Positions 43,008 through 51,882 of a stretch of DNA of 64,000 nt are shown one piece after another. Numbering within the stretch: position 1 is the stretch's first letter; each line of letters starts with the position of its first letter. The notes under the pieces were generated by a model. That model did no database searches. It saw only the letters and a list, made by a program, of their open reading frames with translations, and had not been told where the DNA came from. Origin of the DNA: CBDCAS01 sp965214015. GTDB taxonomy: Bacteria > Pseudomonadota > Gammaproteobacteria > Coxiellales > Coxiellaceae. Made by a program: the position numbers and the translations under genes. The stretch spans positions 166,682-230,681 of the forward strand of contig CBDCAS010000019.1 in the NCBI GenBank assembly GCA_965214015.1, in the 5' to 3' direction.

Positions 43008-43757
43008 AATAGATTAATAATATTCTTCAAACAAAATATTTATATGGAATTTGTAAAAGAAATATTTGAATACGAAAAAGGAGACTGTGACATCTACGAG
43101 ATAAAAAATAAGAGTAATAATATTCAGTTCTGCAAAGACTATCACTTAATTTCAAAAAACAATCCTGAAGTATTTATATACTACAGATTATTCTCAGATC
43201 CATATAAATCTTTAGATCTATTTAAGCAAGTTAAACCGCTTTTAAAAGAGCAGAGACTAATTAATATAAACCAAATAAAATATAAAATTTACAACAACAA
43301 TATAGAAATTTCCGATAGAATAGAACAAGCTATTATATCTCTTAAACTTTACGTTAAACGCTACCAATATTTTCATTTTTATCAAAGTTATGCAGGTCTC
43401 ATAGCCACTTTAATTATTCTAGGAGCATTTTTACTTTATGTTGGAATTGGCATTGCAACACACGGCGCAACATTGCCAATATTTATCCCTGCATTACTCA
43501 AGCTATCGACAGCATTGGGTTCTGGAGCCAAAGTATCCGCTGCTTGTGGTGCAATAGCTGGAGGAACTATTGTAGCAGCTGGAGGGACTATTACCGCTAT
43601 GATCATCAGCATTCATAACTCGATATTCCACTTTCATTCGTCAATGAGCAAATCTTTTAAGCTAACCCATACTTTAACGCGATGCCATTAAAGTCATTAA
43701 ACAGCCAATAAAAAATTAAAGGGAAATTTACAAGTTATTGTTTTAAAATGATTATAC

Positions 43758-43835
43758 TGGGGTGGATGATGGGACTCGAACCCACGACAACCGGAATCAC
43801 AATCCGGGGCTACTACCAACTGAGCTACATCCACC
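43758..43835 (-). tRNA. tRNA-His(GTG)
   Basis: Minus-strand cloverleaf: the extra 5' G pairing with C73 (GGTGGATG with CATCCACC), D-arm AGCTCAGTTGGTAG, anticodon loop TTGTGAT (anticodon GTG), T-arm GTTCGAGTC, encoded CCA. Confidence 0.93.
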
Positions 43836-43940
43836 ACAAGAGAGTAAAGCGCATATTATACGAACAGAACTTAAAAATGAAGTCGGATAATTCTGATCAA
43901 CTAATTAAATCAATTTACAGTAATCAATAGGCTATTCTGA

Positions 43941-44090
43941 TTTCACGATCTGAGGCGAAAAGCCGCCACTGATGCAGAGCAATTAGCCGGTCGAGAATAC
44001 GCACGGCAGGGGCAGCTATTAGGCCATGAGTCTCAAAACATGACCAAAGGTTATATTAGCGGCTATCAAAAAGTAAAACCTTTAAGATGA
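43941..44090 (+). pseudogene. C-terminal stub of a phage tyrosine integrase
   Basis: Fifty codons, opened by a stop directly upstream (43938-43940), encode FHDLRRKAATDAEQLAGREY and then QLLGHESQNMTKGYISGYQK. These are the HxxR box, the LLGH box and the Tyr nucleophile region of a phage integrase. The rest of the gene is gone. It points toward the 3' end of tRNA-Arg 70 bases away, marking the site of a lost element. It differs from the integrase at 16430. Confidence 0.8.
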
Positions 44091-44161
44091 TTCATAGCGA
44101 TTTTGATGAAAATATTTCACAAAGGCTATTTTAAAAATTACCTAAGTCATTGACTAATAAG

Positions 44162-44235
44162 CGCGCCTGGCAGGACTCGAACCTGCTACCCTCGGCTTAG
44201 AAGGCCGATGCTCTATCCAAATGAGCTACAGGCGC
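44162..44235 (-). tRNA. tRNA-Arg(TCT)
   Basis: Minus-strand cloverleaf: acceptor GCGCCTG with CAGGCGC, D-arm AGCTCATTTGGATAGAGC, anticodon loop CTTCTAA (anticodon TCT), T-arm GTTCGAGTC. CCA is not encoded, which is also true of tRNA-Ser in this window. An integrase stub lies at its 3' side. Confidence 0.93.
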
Positions 44236-44253
44236 TGGTTACTATTATAAAAA

Positions 44254-44330
44254 TGGTCGGGGTAGAGGGATTTGAACCCCCGACATCCTGCTCCCAAAGC
44301 AGGCGCGCTACCAGACTGCGCTATACCCCG
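44254..44330 (-). tRNA. tRNA-Pro(TGG)
   Basis: Minus-strand cloverleaf of 77 bases: acceptor CGGGGTA with TACCCCG, D-arm AGCGCAGTCTGGTAGCGC, anticodon loop TTTGGGA (anticodon TGG), T-arm GTTCAAATC, encoded ACCA. It is 18 bases upstream of tRNA-Arg on the same strand. Confidence 0.93.
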
Positions 44331-44417
44331 TACCAGAGGGGATAATACGGATCTGTTTTAACGACGTCAATTTCATCTTATACTACATGCCTTCACATTT
44401 TCTAATTTAGAGAGATC

Positions 44418-45242
44418 ATGAACCATTTAGAGCCAATAATTAATCAAGCATTTGACCAACGTAATCAACTCTCAGTGCACAACCTACCTGATGCTATTAG
44501 TGATGCACTCCAAGAAACCCTTGAGTTGCTCGATCAAGGAAAGCTTCGTGTTGCTGAAAAAAAACATAATCATTGGATCGTGCATCAATGGATTAAAAAA
44601 GCAATTTTATTGATGTTTAAAACTCAGGATAACCAAGTCATCAGTGGCGGATTCACGCAATTTTTTGATAAAGTACCTTTGAAATTTGCACACCATACTC
44701 AAGAGCTGTTTATAGAATCTGGAATACGAGTTGTACCATCAGCTATGGTACGCAAAGGGGCTTACCTTGCTCCCAATACTGTTTTAATGCCAAGTTATGT
44801 CAATATAGGCGCCTATATTGATTCGGGCACTTTAGTGGATACTTGGGCAACCGTTGGTTCATGCGCTCAGATTGGTAAAAACGTTCATCTCTCAGGAGGT
44901 GTCGGTATTGGTGGAGTACTTGAGCCTTTACAAACTAACCCTACGATCATTGAAGACCATTGTTTTATTGGCGCACGCTCTGAAATTGTTGAAGGAGTTA
45001 TTATTGAACAAGGATCTGTTATTTCTATGGGGGTCTATATTGGCCAAAGTACTCCAATTTATAACCGCCATAATGATTCAATTAGCTTTGGCCAAGTCCC
45101 TGCTGGTTCTGTGGTGATTCCCGGTACTCTGCCTTCAAAAGAAGGGAAATACAGTCGCTACTGCGCCATCATTATGAAACAAGTGGACGAAAAGACACGC
45201 CAGAAAACCTCACTTAATGAATTACTGCGTGATGATATTTAA
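44418..45242 (+). CDS. dapD: Tetrahydrodipicolinate N-succinyltransferase DapD
   Basis: A 274-residue enzyme of the succinylase branch of DAP/lysine synthesis. The C-terminal two thirds form a left-handed parallel beta helix built from hexapeptides (GAYLAPNTVLMPSYVNIGAYIDSG, IGGVLEPLQTNPTIIEDHCFIGARSEIVEG). Length equals E. coli DapD. GAGAG precedes the ATG. Its stop overlaps dapE's start (TAATGG), so the two are coupled. Confidence 0.94.
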   Translation: MNHLEPIINQAFDQRNQLSVHNLPDAISDALQETLELLDQGKLRVAEKKHNHWIVHQWIKKAILLMFKTQDNQVISGGFTQFFDKVPLKFAHHTQELFIESGIRVVPSAMVRKGAYLAPNTVLMPSYVNIGAYIDSGTLVDTWATVGSCAQIGKNVHLSGGVGIGGVLEPLQTNPTIIEDHCFIGARSEIVEGVIIEQGSVISMGVYIGQSTPIYNRHNDSISFGQVPAGSVVIPGTLPSKEGKYSRYCAIIMKQVDEKTRQKTSLNELLRDDI

Positions 45243-46378
45243 TGGATTCGGATACCTTACAATTAGCACAACAACTGATTAACATCCGTTCAATCACTCC
45301 TAAAGACTCCGGCTGTCAAGATATTCTTATAAACCGTTTAAAACGATGTGGTTTTCAAATAAAACAAATTCCTGCTAAGAAGGTGCATAATTTTTGGGCC
45401 TACCATGGTAGAGGCCACCCTCTTTTTGTATTTTGTGGCCATACTGATGTAGTCCCTCCTGGTGATGAACAGCATTGGACTTCACCTCCTTTCACAGCAA
45501 CAGTTCGTAACGGTCATTTATATGGCCGTGGTGCTGCTGATATGAAAGGTGCACTGGCTGCAATGATAACGGCAACGGAACGTTTTTTAAGAGAGCATCC
45601 CAACTATCTGGGCTCTATTGGGTTTATCATTACTAGTGATGAAGAAGGTATAGCAACTGATGGCACTTTAGCCGTTGTCAAATATCTACAGTCCCAACAT
45701 ATTAAAATTGATTGGTGTTTAGTCGGTGAAGCAACGAGCTGTAATCAAATTGGTGATGCAATTAAAATAGGGCGACGTGGCTCTTTACACGGTCAACTAG
45801 AAGTCTTCGGTCAACAAGGCCACATCGCTTATCCTCAACAAATTGATAATCCAATCCATCGTAGTTTTAAAGCATTGCATACTCTGGTACAAAAACAGTG
45901 GGATCTGGGTAATCACTACTTCGGCCCTACTTCGTTTCAAATTTATTCCATCAATGCAGATGCAGGTGCTAACAATGTCGTGCCAGGCTTATTAAAAGTA
46001 AAATTTAATTTCCGCTTTGCACCTATTAGCACGCCTCAACAATTAAAACAAAAAGTACACCAAACTTTTGACGACTATCAGTTGAACTATCACTTAAATT
46101 GGCACCTTGCAAGTCAGCCTTTTTTAAGCAAAGCAGGGACACTGACACAAGCAATTAAAGCCAGCATCAAAGAAATATGTAAATTAAATCCTTCTGTTAA
46201 CACAGCAGGTGGTACATCGGATGGTCGTTTTATTGCCCCAATGGGTACTGAGGTAGTTGAATTAGGTCCTAATGGTCACAGTATTCATCAGGTTGATGAG
46301 CATATCAGCATCAAAGAATTAGATACTTTAAGTTTGTTATATGAGAATATTTTAAATCGCTTATTCAATAAGATTTGA
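45242..46378 (+). CDS. dapE: Succinyl-diaminopimelate desuccinylase DapE
   Basis: A 378-residue M20-family zinc enzyme giving LL-DAP for peptidoglycan and lysine. Metal ligands are in FCGHTDVVPPGDEQHWTSPPF, GRGAADMKGALAAMI, TSDEEGIATDG and the C-terminal GPNGHSIHQVDE. TAGGTSDGRFI is also conserved. Length is normal. Co-transcribed with dapD. Confidence 0.93.
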   Translation: MDSDTLQLAQQLINIRSITPKDSGCQDILINRLKRCGFQIKQIPAKKVHNFWAYHGRGHPLFVFCGHTDVVPPGDEQHWTSPPFTATVRNGHLYGRGAADMKGALAAMITATERFLREHPNYLGSIGFIITSDEEGIATDGTLAVVKYLQSQHIKIDWCLVGEATSCNQIGDAIKIGRRGSLHGQLEVFGQQGHIAYPQQIDNPIHRSFKALHTLVQKQWDLGNHYFGPTSFQIYSINADAGANNVVPGLLKVKFNFRFAPISTPQQLKQKVHQTFDDYQLNYHLNWHLASQPFLSKAGTLTQAIKASIKEICKLNPSVNTAGGTSDGRFIAPMGTEVVELGPNGHSIHQVDEHISIKELDTLSLLYENILNRLFNKI

Positions 46379-46444
46379 ATATGATATGCCCTTAACTTAC
46401 TATCAACCACTATATTACATCATACAATTGAGTTAATATTTTGA

Positions 46445-48350
46445 ACATATATTCAAATTTATTTTGCCCTAATATTTACCAATTTTAAAATACGCTCCAA
46501 ATGGCTAGAACTATTAGATACTGCAAAAGATATCAAAACAATACAGTACAAAACTTATGGAATCTGCGGCATATCCAATCTATTTTTTTACTATATTAGA
46601 CCTTATTTATTTCCACATAGCTATGAAAATTTTTCTCTAAGAATAATCTGTACTGGGCTTTGTATACTTCTTATATTACATAATTATTGGCCACAAAAAT
46701 TAAAAAAATTCCTACCTCTGTATTGGTATGCTACTTTGTTATTCACCCTACCATTTTTCTTCACATTCATGCTCATCATGAATCACGAATCATCTATGTG
46801 GATCACTAACACTATTTTTATGTTTTTCTTTATGCTGCTCTTAATCGACTGGTTAATAGTTATTATTTTTCTGGTAACAGGGTCATTACTTGCCATAATA
46901 GCTGCCTCATTTCTTACAAAAACATTTTTCCCTGCCTCTTTTAACTACCTAGGTTTTCTTTTTGACTATTCTGTCACTATAGTCATTGGAATTATATTTA
47001 CCAACAATCAACAGACTATTGGTAAAATAAAACACCAATCTATCAAACTGCAAGCCTATAACCAATCTAAAACCGAATTTATTGCTAATATGAGTCACGA
47101 TATAAGAACTCCAATGACCGGTATCTTAGGATCACTAGAAACTATCCACTACACTGCTAAAAACATGTTTTCTAAATTAACAGATAGTACATTAACAACC
47201 TACACACATATCTTAGATAATCGATTTATTAAGCAGTTAAATACTATTATTAAGCTATCAGATATCGGTTACAAATCAAGCTATGTGCTCATGGATCTTT
47301 TGAATGACATTCTAGAGTCGATACAAATAGAATCTGATAAAAATGCTTCTTCTGAAATTTTTGATCTGAACCTTACTATGCAACGTTCCATTAATTTATT
47401 AAAACCGATAGCGTTTGAAAAAAAGCTTAGTCTATCTCTGGAAATAGAGCATCAAATTCCTCGTTATCTGTATGGATTACCAAAGCAACTAGATCGTAGC
47501 ATGCTCAATATTATCAATAATGCATTAAAGTTTACTGATCAAGGTTCAGTTTCTGTATATATTGATTTAACTAGTGATACAAGAAAAACCTCTTACTCAG
47601 TAGGCGATAAAGTCAGCTTATGCATTCGAATTAAGGACACTGGTATCGGTATTCCTAAAGACAAATTCGATACTATTTTTGAGCAATTTTATCGTTTGAA
47701 TGCCTCTTATAAAAATCAATATAAAGGTTCTGGTCTAGGATTATATGCGGTCAAACATTACGTTCAACATTGGAAAAGGAAGCTGTTTTACAATGATACT
47801 CCCTTTCACAATAGCTCCAGAGCAAGAAGTCAAAAAAAATGTGAATCCTGAAACCAAACTACCATTATCTCAGATTTCAGAGTCTAAAACAGCACTGGTA
47901 GCAAGTGGTAATCATTACTCATCAAAAAATATAGCAACTTCATCATTAGCTACCAATCGGATATTACTTGTTGAAGATCACCTATTAATTACTCAACTCA
48001 TACAATCAATACTACAAGAGCTTCATTGTATTGTAGATATAGCATTAACCGGACAAGCTGCTTTAGATAAAATAATGAATAAAAATTACGACCTAGTTTT
48101 TATGGATGTCGGATTACCCGATAAGGCAGGCACTGAGGTAACACGATGTCTCCGTCAACAAGGGATCTCTATCCCCATTATTGGCCTAACAGGTCATGCT
48201 AAATATACTGAACATTATCAAGCTTGTTTTAACACCGGTATGAATGATGTGATTGTTAAACCAATTAACTACCAACAAATAAAGATGATATTAGCGCATT
48301 ATAGAGATTTTGCACATGAGAGAACAAATATAGACCATGCTAATACCTAA
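46445..48350 (+). pseudogene. CqsS/LqsS-like hybrid sensor kinase, start lost and frameshifted
   Basis: An open frame runs from 46445 without any ATG, GTG or TTG before 46736; ATA at 46490 (before RSKWLELLDTAKD) could be a decayed start. The first 180 codons form a six-helix sensor (YGICGISNLFFYYIRPYLFP; FLPLYWYATLLFTLPFFFTF) like the CAI-1/LAI-1-type quorum sensors CqsS and LqsS. HisKA has ANMSHDIRTPMTG; the ATPase has NIINNALKFTDQG and DTGIGIPKDKF. Near 47765 about 30 bases (not a multiple of three) are missing, so NIGKGSCFTMILPF and the receiver domain (VFMDVGLPDKAG) continue in another frame to 48350. No Hpt is present. Compare the intact paralogue at 6140-8587. Confidence 0.75.
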
Positions 48351-48564
48351 GATTTTAATCATAACTTACTGTTTTTAATTGGAATATTGAATGCTCATAT
48401 CTGCTAAAATACTCTATCATTTACAAAAAATGTAACTATTTATCCCTTAACTAAAATCCTAATATTGTTTTGATTAAACCTTAAGATTTCCTTAATTTTA
48501 ACAAAGTATACTTTTGGGCAAGGCATTGTTTTTGCAAGCTATGTGGGATACCCTTAGCAGCCAT

Positions 48565-48652
48565 GGAGAGATGCCTGAGTGGTTGAAAGGGCTCGCCTGG
48601 AAAGTGAGTGTACGTTAATAGCGTACCGAGGGTTCGAATCCCTCTTTCTCCG
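48565..48652 (+). tRNA. tRNA-Ser(GGA)
   Basis: A class II tRNA of 88 bases: acceptor GGAGAGA with TTTCTCC, anticodon loop CTGGAAA (anticodon GGA), long variable arm (TGTACGTTAATAGCGTACCG), T-arm GTTCGAATC. CCA is not encoded. A small hairpin AACACCTAAAGGTGTT follows at 48663-48678. Confidence 0.92.
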
Positions 48653-48705
48653 AGCTATCAACAACACCTAAAGGTGTTAATATAACAAGCGTGTTTTAAG
48701 GTGTT

Positions 48706-48817
48706 GGTAGTCATGCTGGCTTCCTCGCAACGATATATTGCAAATCCCGCCAGGCCTGGAAAGGAGCAACGGTAGTAATAGATTCGGGTGCTGAGAACAA
48801 AGCTGGTATGACTACCG
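48706..48817 (+). ncRNA. ffs: 4.5S signal recognition particle RNA
   Basis: A hairpin RNA of about 112 bases. The ends GGTAGTCATGCTGGC and GCTGGTATGACTACC pair. The conserved loop region is CCAGGCCTGGAAAGGAGCAA (the universal GGxCCGGAAGGxAGCA domain that binds Ffh). It lies 53 bases after tRNA-Ser and before dnaX, a location common in gammaproteobacteria. Confidence 0.9.
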
Positions 48818-48825
48818 CTTTTTTC
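48800..48825 (+). terminator. Terminator at the 3' end of SRP RNA
   Basis: The closing stem of the SRP RNA (GCTGGTATGACTACCGC) is followed directly by TTTTTT at 48819-48824, which would form an intrinsic terminator before dnaX. Confidence 0.6.
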
Positions 48826-48844
48826 AGAGTTTAAAGGAAATTTA

Positions 48845-50398
48845 ATGGCACAAGCACTCGCTAGACAATATCGACCTAAGTGTTTTGATGAAGTTATCGG
48901 TCAATATCAGACAGTACGGGCACTGCGTCATTCTTTAGATCATCAACGCTTACACCACGCTTATCTTCTTACAGGCACACGTGGCGTCGGCAAAACTAGC
49001 ATTGCTCGCATTATTGCTAAATGTTTAAATTGTGAAAAAGGAATAACAGCGACTCCTTGTCAGCAATGCCAAAGTTGTCAAGAAATTAATGACGGCCATT
49101 TTCCTGACTTATTTGAAATCGATGCCGCCTCACGAACTAAGGTAGAAGATACCCGTGAGTTGCTAGATAACGTGCAATATACCCCAACTAAAGGTCGGTA
49201 TAAAGTATACCTGATTGATGAAGTGCACATGCTATCAAGTCATAGTTTTAATGCTTTGTTAAAAACACTAGAAGAGCCGCCACCCCATGTGATGTTTTTG
49301 TTAGCAACCACTGACCATCAACGTTTACCTGTGACTGTCTTATCACGCTGTTTACAATTTCACTTACAACTTATATCGCCACAAACCATCAGTGAGCAGT
49401 TACAAAAGATTCTAGGCCAGGAAACTATTACTTTTGAACCCAATGCAATTACCCAATTATCTAATGCAGCTCAAGGCAGTATGCGTGATGCACTCAGTTT
49501 ATTAGACCAAGCGATTGCCTATGGTCACGGAGAAGTACGTGCTAGAGATGTCAAAGCGATGCTCGGTACTACTGAAACTACCACAATTTGTGACATTCTA
49601 CAAGCACTTCATGACCAGGATGCTAATGCCCTATTAAATATAACAGATTTGCTTGCGAAAAAAGCGACTAATTTCAAACAAACATTGACCGATTTGCTTA
49701 ATATCTGGCATACCCTCTCCCTATTAAAAATGGCTCCAAAAGTCCAACAAGATGGGCTTTCAATTGAATTAGCTGTTTTCGCTAAGCTATTTTCAGTAGA
49801 AGATTTACAACTTTATTATCAGATCACTTTGTTAGGACAACGTGATCTGCCCTATGCCCCTTCTGAGCGCAGTGGGTTTGAGATGACACTGTTACGTATG
49901 CTGGCATTTATACCCAATGCCCCCCTCTCAATAAAACGTCCAAAATTACAAGCACAAACGCCACCTGCAAGAACAACCACTATGAGTCATACTACTCATA
50001 CCAATTGGAGTGAACTTCTTAAGCAACTAGAGATTAACGGTGCTACATTAGCACTAGCACAACAGTGTCAGCTGCAAAAACAGACTGAAACAAAATTTCA
50101 CTTTATTTTAAATCCAAAACAAAAACCATTACTATCAGATAAACACATTAAACGTATTCAAAATGCACTTTCTCAATATTTTAAAAATCCAATCTTAGTC
50201 AGCATTGAACTAGATCAAGCCACTCAAAACACGCCTGCCAAACTGGAAAAACGTAAAGAAGAAGATAGCTTAGTCGCAGCAGAACAGGCTATTATGAAAG
50301 ATCAAACAGTGCAACACATTATAAAAAAATTTGATGCGACTATCATTAAAAATAGTATCAGTAGAATAGAAGAAGATGACCCTATTACTAAACATTAA
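48845..50398 (+). CDS. dnaX: DNA polymerase III subunit gamma/tau
   Basis: A 517-residue clamp-loader ATPase. ALARQYRPKCFDEVIGQ opens the protein. Walker A is LTGTRGVGKTSIARIIAK; the zinc module is CLNCEKGITATPCQQCQSCQEI; Walker B is VYLIDEVHMLSSHSFNALLKTLEEPPPHV; sensor 1 is LATTDHQRLPVTVLSRC; sensor 2 is GSMRDALSLLDQ. The C-terminal tau part is shorter than in E. coli (643 residues). No clear A-AAA-AAG frameshift site was seen at the right phase. First gene of a dnaX - ybaB-like - recR - ybaB unit. Confidence 0.93.
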   Translation: MAQALARQYRPKCFDEVIGQYQTVRALRHSLDHQRLHHAYLLTGTRGVGKTSIARIIAKCLNCEKGITATPCQQCQSCQEINDGHFPDLFEIDAASRTKVEDTRELLDNVQYTPTKGRYKVYLIDEVHMLSSHSFNALLKTLEEPPPHVMFLLATTDHQRLPVTVLSRCLQFHLQLISPQTISEQLQKILGQETITFEPNAITQLSNAAQGSMRDALSLLDQAIAYGHGEVRARDVKAMLGTTETTTICDILQALHDQDANALLNITDLLAKKATNFKQTLTDLLNIWHTLSLLKMAPKVQQDGLSIELAVFAKLFSVEDLQLYYQITLLGQRDLPYAPSERSGFEMTLLRMLAFIPNAPLSIKRPKLQAQTPPARTTTMSHTTHTNWSELLKQLEINGATLALAQQCQLQKQTETKFHFILNPKQKPLLSDKHIKRIQNALSQYFKNPILVSIELDQATQNTPAKLEKRKEEDSLVAAEQAIMKDQTVQHIIKKFDATIIKNSISRIEEDDPITKH

Positions 50399-50415
50399 AA
50401 TAACTGGAGACTACT

Positions 50416-50793
50416 ATGCGAGACGAATCTCTACTCGATGAAATTAAAGACAGCATCATGGGCATGCAAACACAAATGAAAAGTACCTATGCAGATTTAT
50501 CTAAAATTAAATTAGTCGGTGAATCTCATGACAAGACTATTAAAATTGTTATGAGTGCAACTTATGATTTTGAAGATATTGAATTCGATGAGCAAGCACT
50601 AAAAGGTGGGCTAAAAGAATTTCGCTGGCGTATACGAGAAGCCTGGAAAGATTTGAGTGAAAAAATTCAAAAAACTACACAATCTAAAACTATGGAATTA
50701 CTGCAAGGTATGGACATCCCTAATGATATTAAAAATCTGGCATCTGAAAAGGACGATCAAGGTGACAGCACTGATACAACATCAGATACTTAA
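50416..50793 (+). CDS. YbaB/EbfC-like paralogue
   Basis: A 125-residue acidic helical protein. MQTQMKSTYADLSKIKLVGESHDKTIKIVMSATYDFEDIEFDEQAL follows the YbaB pattern: an N-terminal helix with Met/Gln, an ExxGxS turn, two strands (xVKVxxNxxxxxxxVxID) and a long helix, then a charged tail (ASEKDDQGDSTDTTSDT). The true ybaB lies after recR. This copy may have diverged in DNA binding. It starts 17 bases after dnaX. Confidence 0.6.
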   Translation: MRDESLLDEIKDSIMGMQTQMKSTYADLSKIKLVGESHDKTIKIVMSATYDFEDIEFDEQALKGGLKEFRWRIREAWKDLSEKIQKTTQSKTMELLQGMDIPNDIKNLASEKDDQGDSTDTTSDT

Positions 50794-50859
50794 ATTACAC
50801 TGTAATATACAACCAATGTGTTTATTGACTTTAATATTTTGCTTTTGGCTAAGGGTATT

Positions 50860-51462
50860 ATGTTTAGCCGTTTAACACAGCAATTAATTGATGCATTAAA
50901 ATGCCTTCCTGGTATTGGTTCTAAATCAGCACAACGCATGGCATTTGAATTGCTGACAAATAAAGGGCGAGTACGTGCAAAACATCTCTCTAAAATACTT
51001 AACGAAGCAAGCGAAAAGGTAGGCTTCTGTGAGCAATGTCATACTCACACAGAAAATACACTTTGTCTTCTTTGTCAAAATCCAAAACGTAATAGTCACC
51101 TCCTTTGTGTTGTCGAAACATCTGCAGATATTGTTGCCATTGAACAAGCTAACATATACAATGGTTTGTACTTTGTTTTAAACGGACATCTATCACCCTT
51201 AGATGGTATAGGACCGCAAGAGATTGGTATTCCTTACTTGCTAGACCGTTTGAACCAAGAATCCATTCAAGAGCTGATTCTAGCAACCAATCCAACTATG
51301 GAAGGCAAAACAACAGCAAACTATATTACCAGCCAGATTAATCTTAATAAAATAAAATGTACACGCATAGCCCATGGTGTCCCATTAGGAGGTGAGTTAG
51401 AATATCTCGACAGTGATACACTGTCTCATGCATTTTATTCACGTACAGAAATAGTAATATGA
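50860..51462 (+). CDS. recR: Recombination protein RecR
   Basis: A 200-residue DNA-repair protein working with RecF/RecO. ATG 50860 follows AAGGG; the longer frame from 50818 lacks a site. IDALKCLPGIGSKSAQRMAFELL is the helix-hairpin-helix; CEQCHTHTENTLCLLC the zinc finger; LLCVVETSADIVAIE and LDGIGPQEIGIPYLLDRL form the Toprim domain. Length equals the E. coli protein. Confidence 0.94.
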   Translation: MFSRLTQQLIDALKCLPGIGSKSAQRMAFELLTNKGRVRAKHLSKILNEASEKVGFCEQCHTHTENTLCLLCQNPKRNSHLLCVVETSADIVAIEQANIYNGLYFVLNGHLSPLDGIGPQEIGIPYLLDRLNQESIQELILATNPTMEGKTTANYITSQINLNKIKCTRIAHGVPLGGELEYLDSDTLSHAFYSRTEIVI

Positions 51463-51473
51463 GGTAACAACAA

Positions 51474-51809
51474 ATGTTAGACGACAAATTTAATCTAGGT
51501 GGTCTTATGAAGAGTGCTAAAAAAGTCCAAGAAATGATGGAAAAAACTCAGCAAGAGTTAGCAAAAGTCGAGGTGGTTGGCGAATCGGGTGCTGGTGCTG
51601 TTAAAATTACTTTAAACACACGACATTGTGCCAAAAACGTTGATATCGATTCTGAAATTCTTAAAGAACCTAAAGAAATACTTGAAGAATTAATTGCAGC
51701 AGCAATTAACGATGCTGCACAAAAAGTAGAAAATATCACTAAATCAAAAATGTTAGATGCAAGCAAGCTTTTTGGAGGTAATGTATCGGATGATTCAAAC
51801 AAAGAATAA
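51474..51809 (+). CDS. ybaB: Nucleoid-associated protein YbaB/EbfC
   Basis: A 111-residue DNA-binding dimer. GGLMKSAKKVQEMMEKTQQELAKVEVVGESGAGAVKITLNTRHCAKNVDID is the standard YbaB core, and ELIAAAINDAAQKVENITKSKM the C-terminal helix. Eleven bases after recR. Length is normal (about 109 in E. coli). Confidence 0.93.
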   Translation: MLDDKFNLGGLMKSAKKVQEMMEKTQQELAKVEVVGESGAGAVKITLNTRHCAKNVDIDSEILKEPKEILEELIAAAINDAAQKVENITKSKMLDASKLFGGNVSDDSNKE

Positions 51810-51882
51810 TTTTTGCTATTACCTTGATTCAAAAAAGGACACAGCTTATAAGAGAAAATAATTTAATTGACCACATGTTATT

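Larger units (their letters stand above)
41852..43691 (+). pseudogene. Unknown membrane protein gene interrupted by an IS
   Basis: The frame starts at ATG 41852 behind GAGG (MSITIHIHYFEELGYFLEQ) and is cut at 41940 by an insertion sequence. Removing 41941-43012 (the IS plus one copy of the 5-bp duplication) joins the two parts in the same frame and gives one open frame of 255 codons to 43691. The restored protein has a polar first half (EFVKEIFEYEKGDCDIYEIK) and a hydrophobic, Gly/Ala-rich second half with two or three membrane segments (LIATLIILGAFLLYVGIGIA; AACGAIAGGTIVAAGGTI). No family recognised; effector-like topology. The protein is presumably not made now. Confidence 0.7.

Noticed and set aside
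43748..43930. 60-codon frame
   Set aside because: It is antisense to tRNA-His and arises from the tRNA sequence.
44162..44235. Missing CCA in tRNA-Arg as proof of phage damage
   Set aside because: tRNA-Ser here also lacks encoded CCA, so this is not diagnostic.
47745..48350. Stand-alone response regulator
   Set aside because: Its first codons (NIGKGSCFTMILPF) are the end of a kinase domain, so it is the displaced part of the hybrid kinase.
49650..49670. Programmed frameshift site in dnaX (AAAAAAG)
   Set aside because: The A-run is not in the A-AAA-AAG phase and no stem-loop or nearby stop fits.
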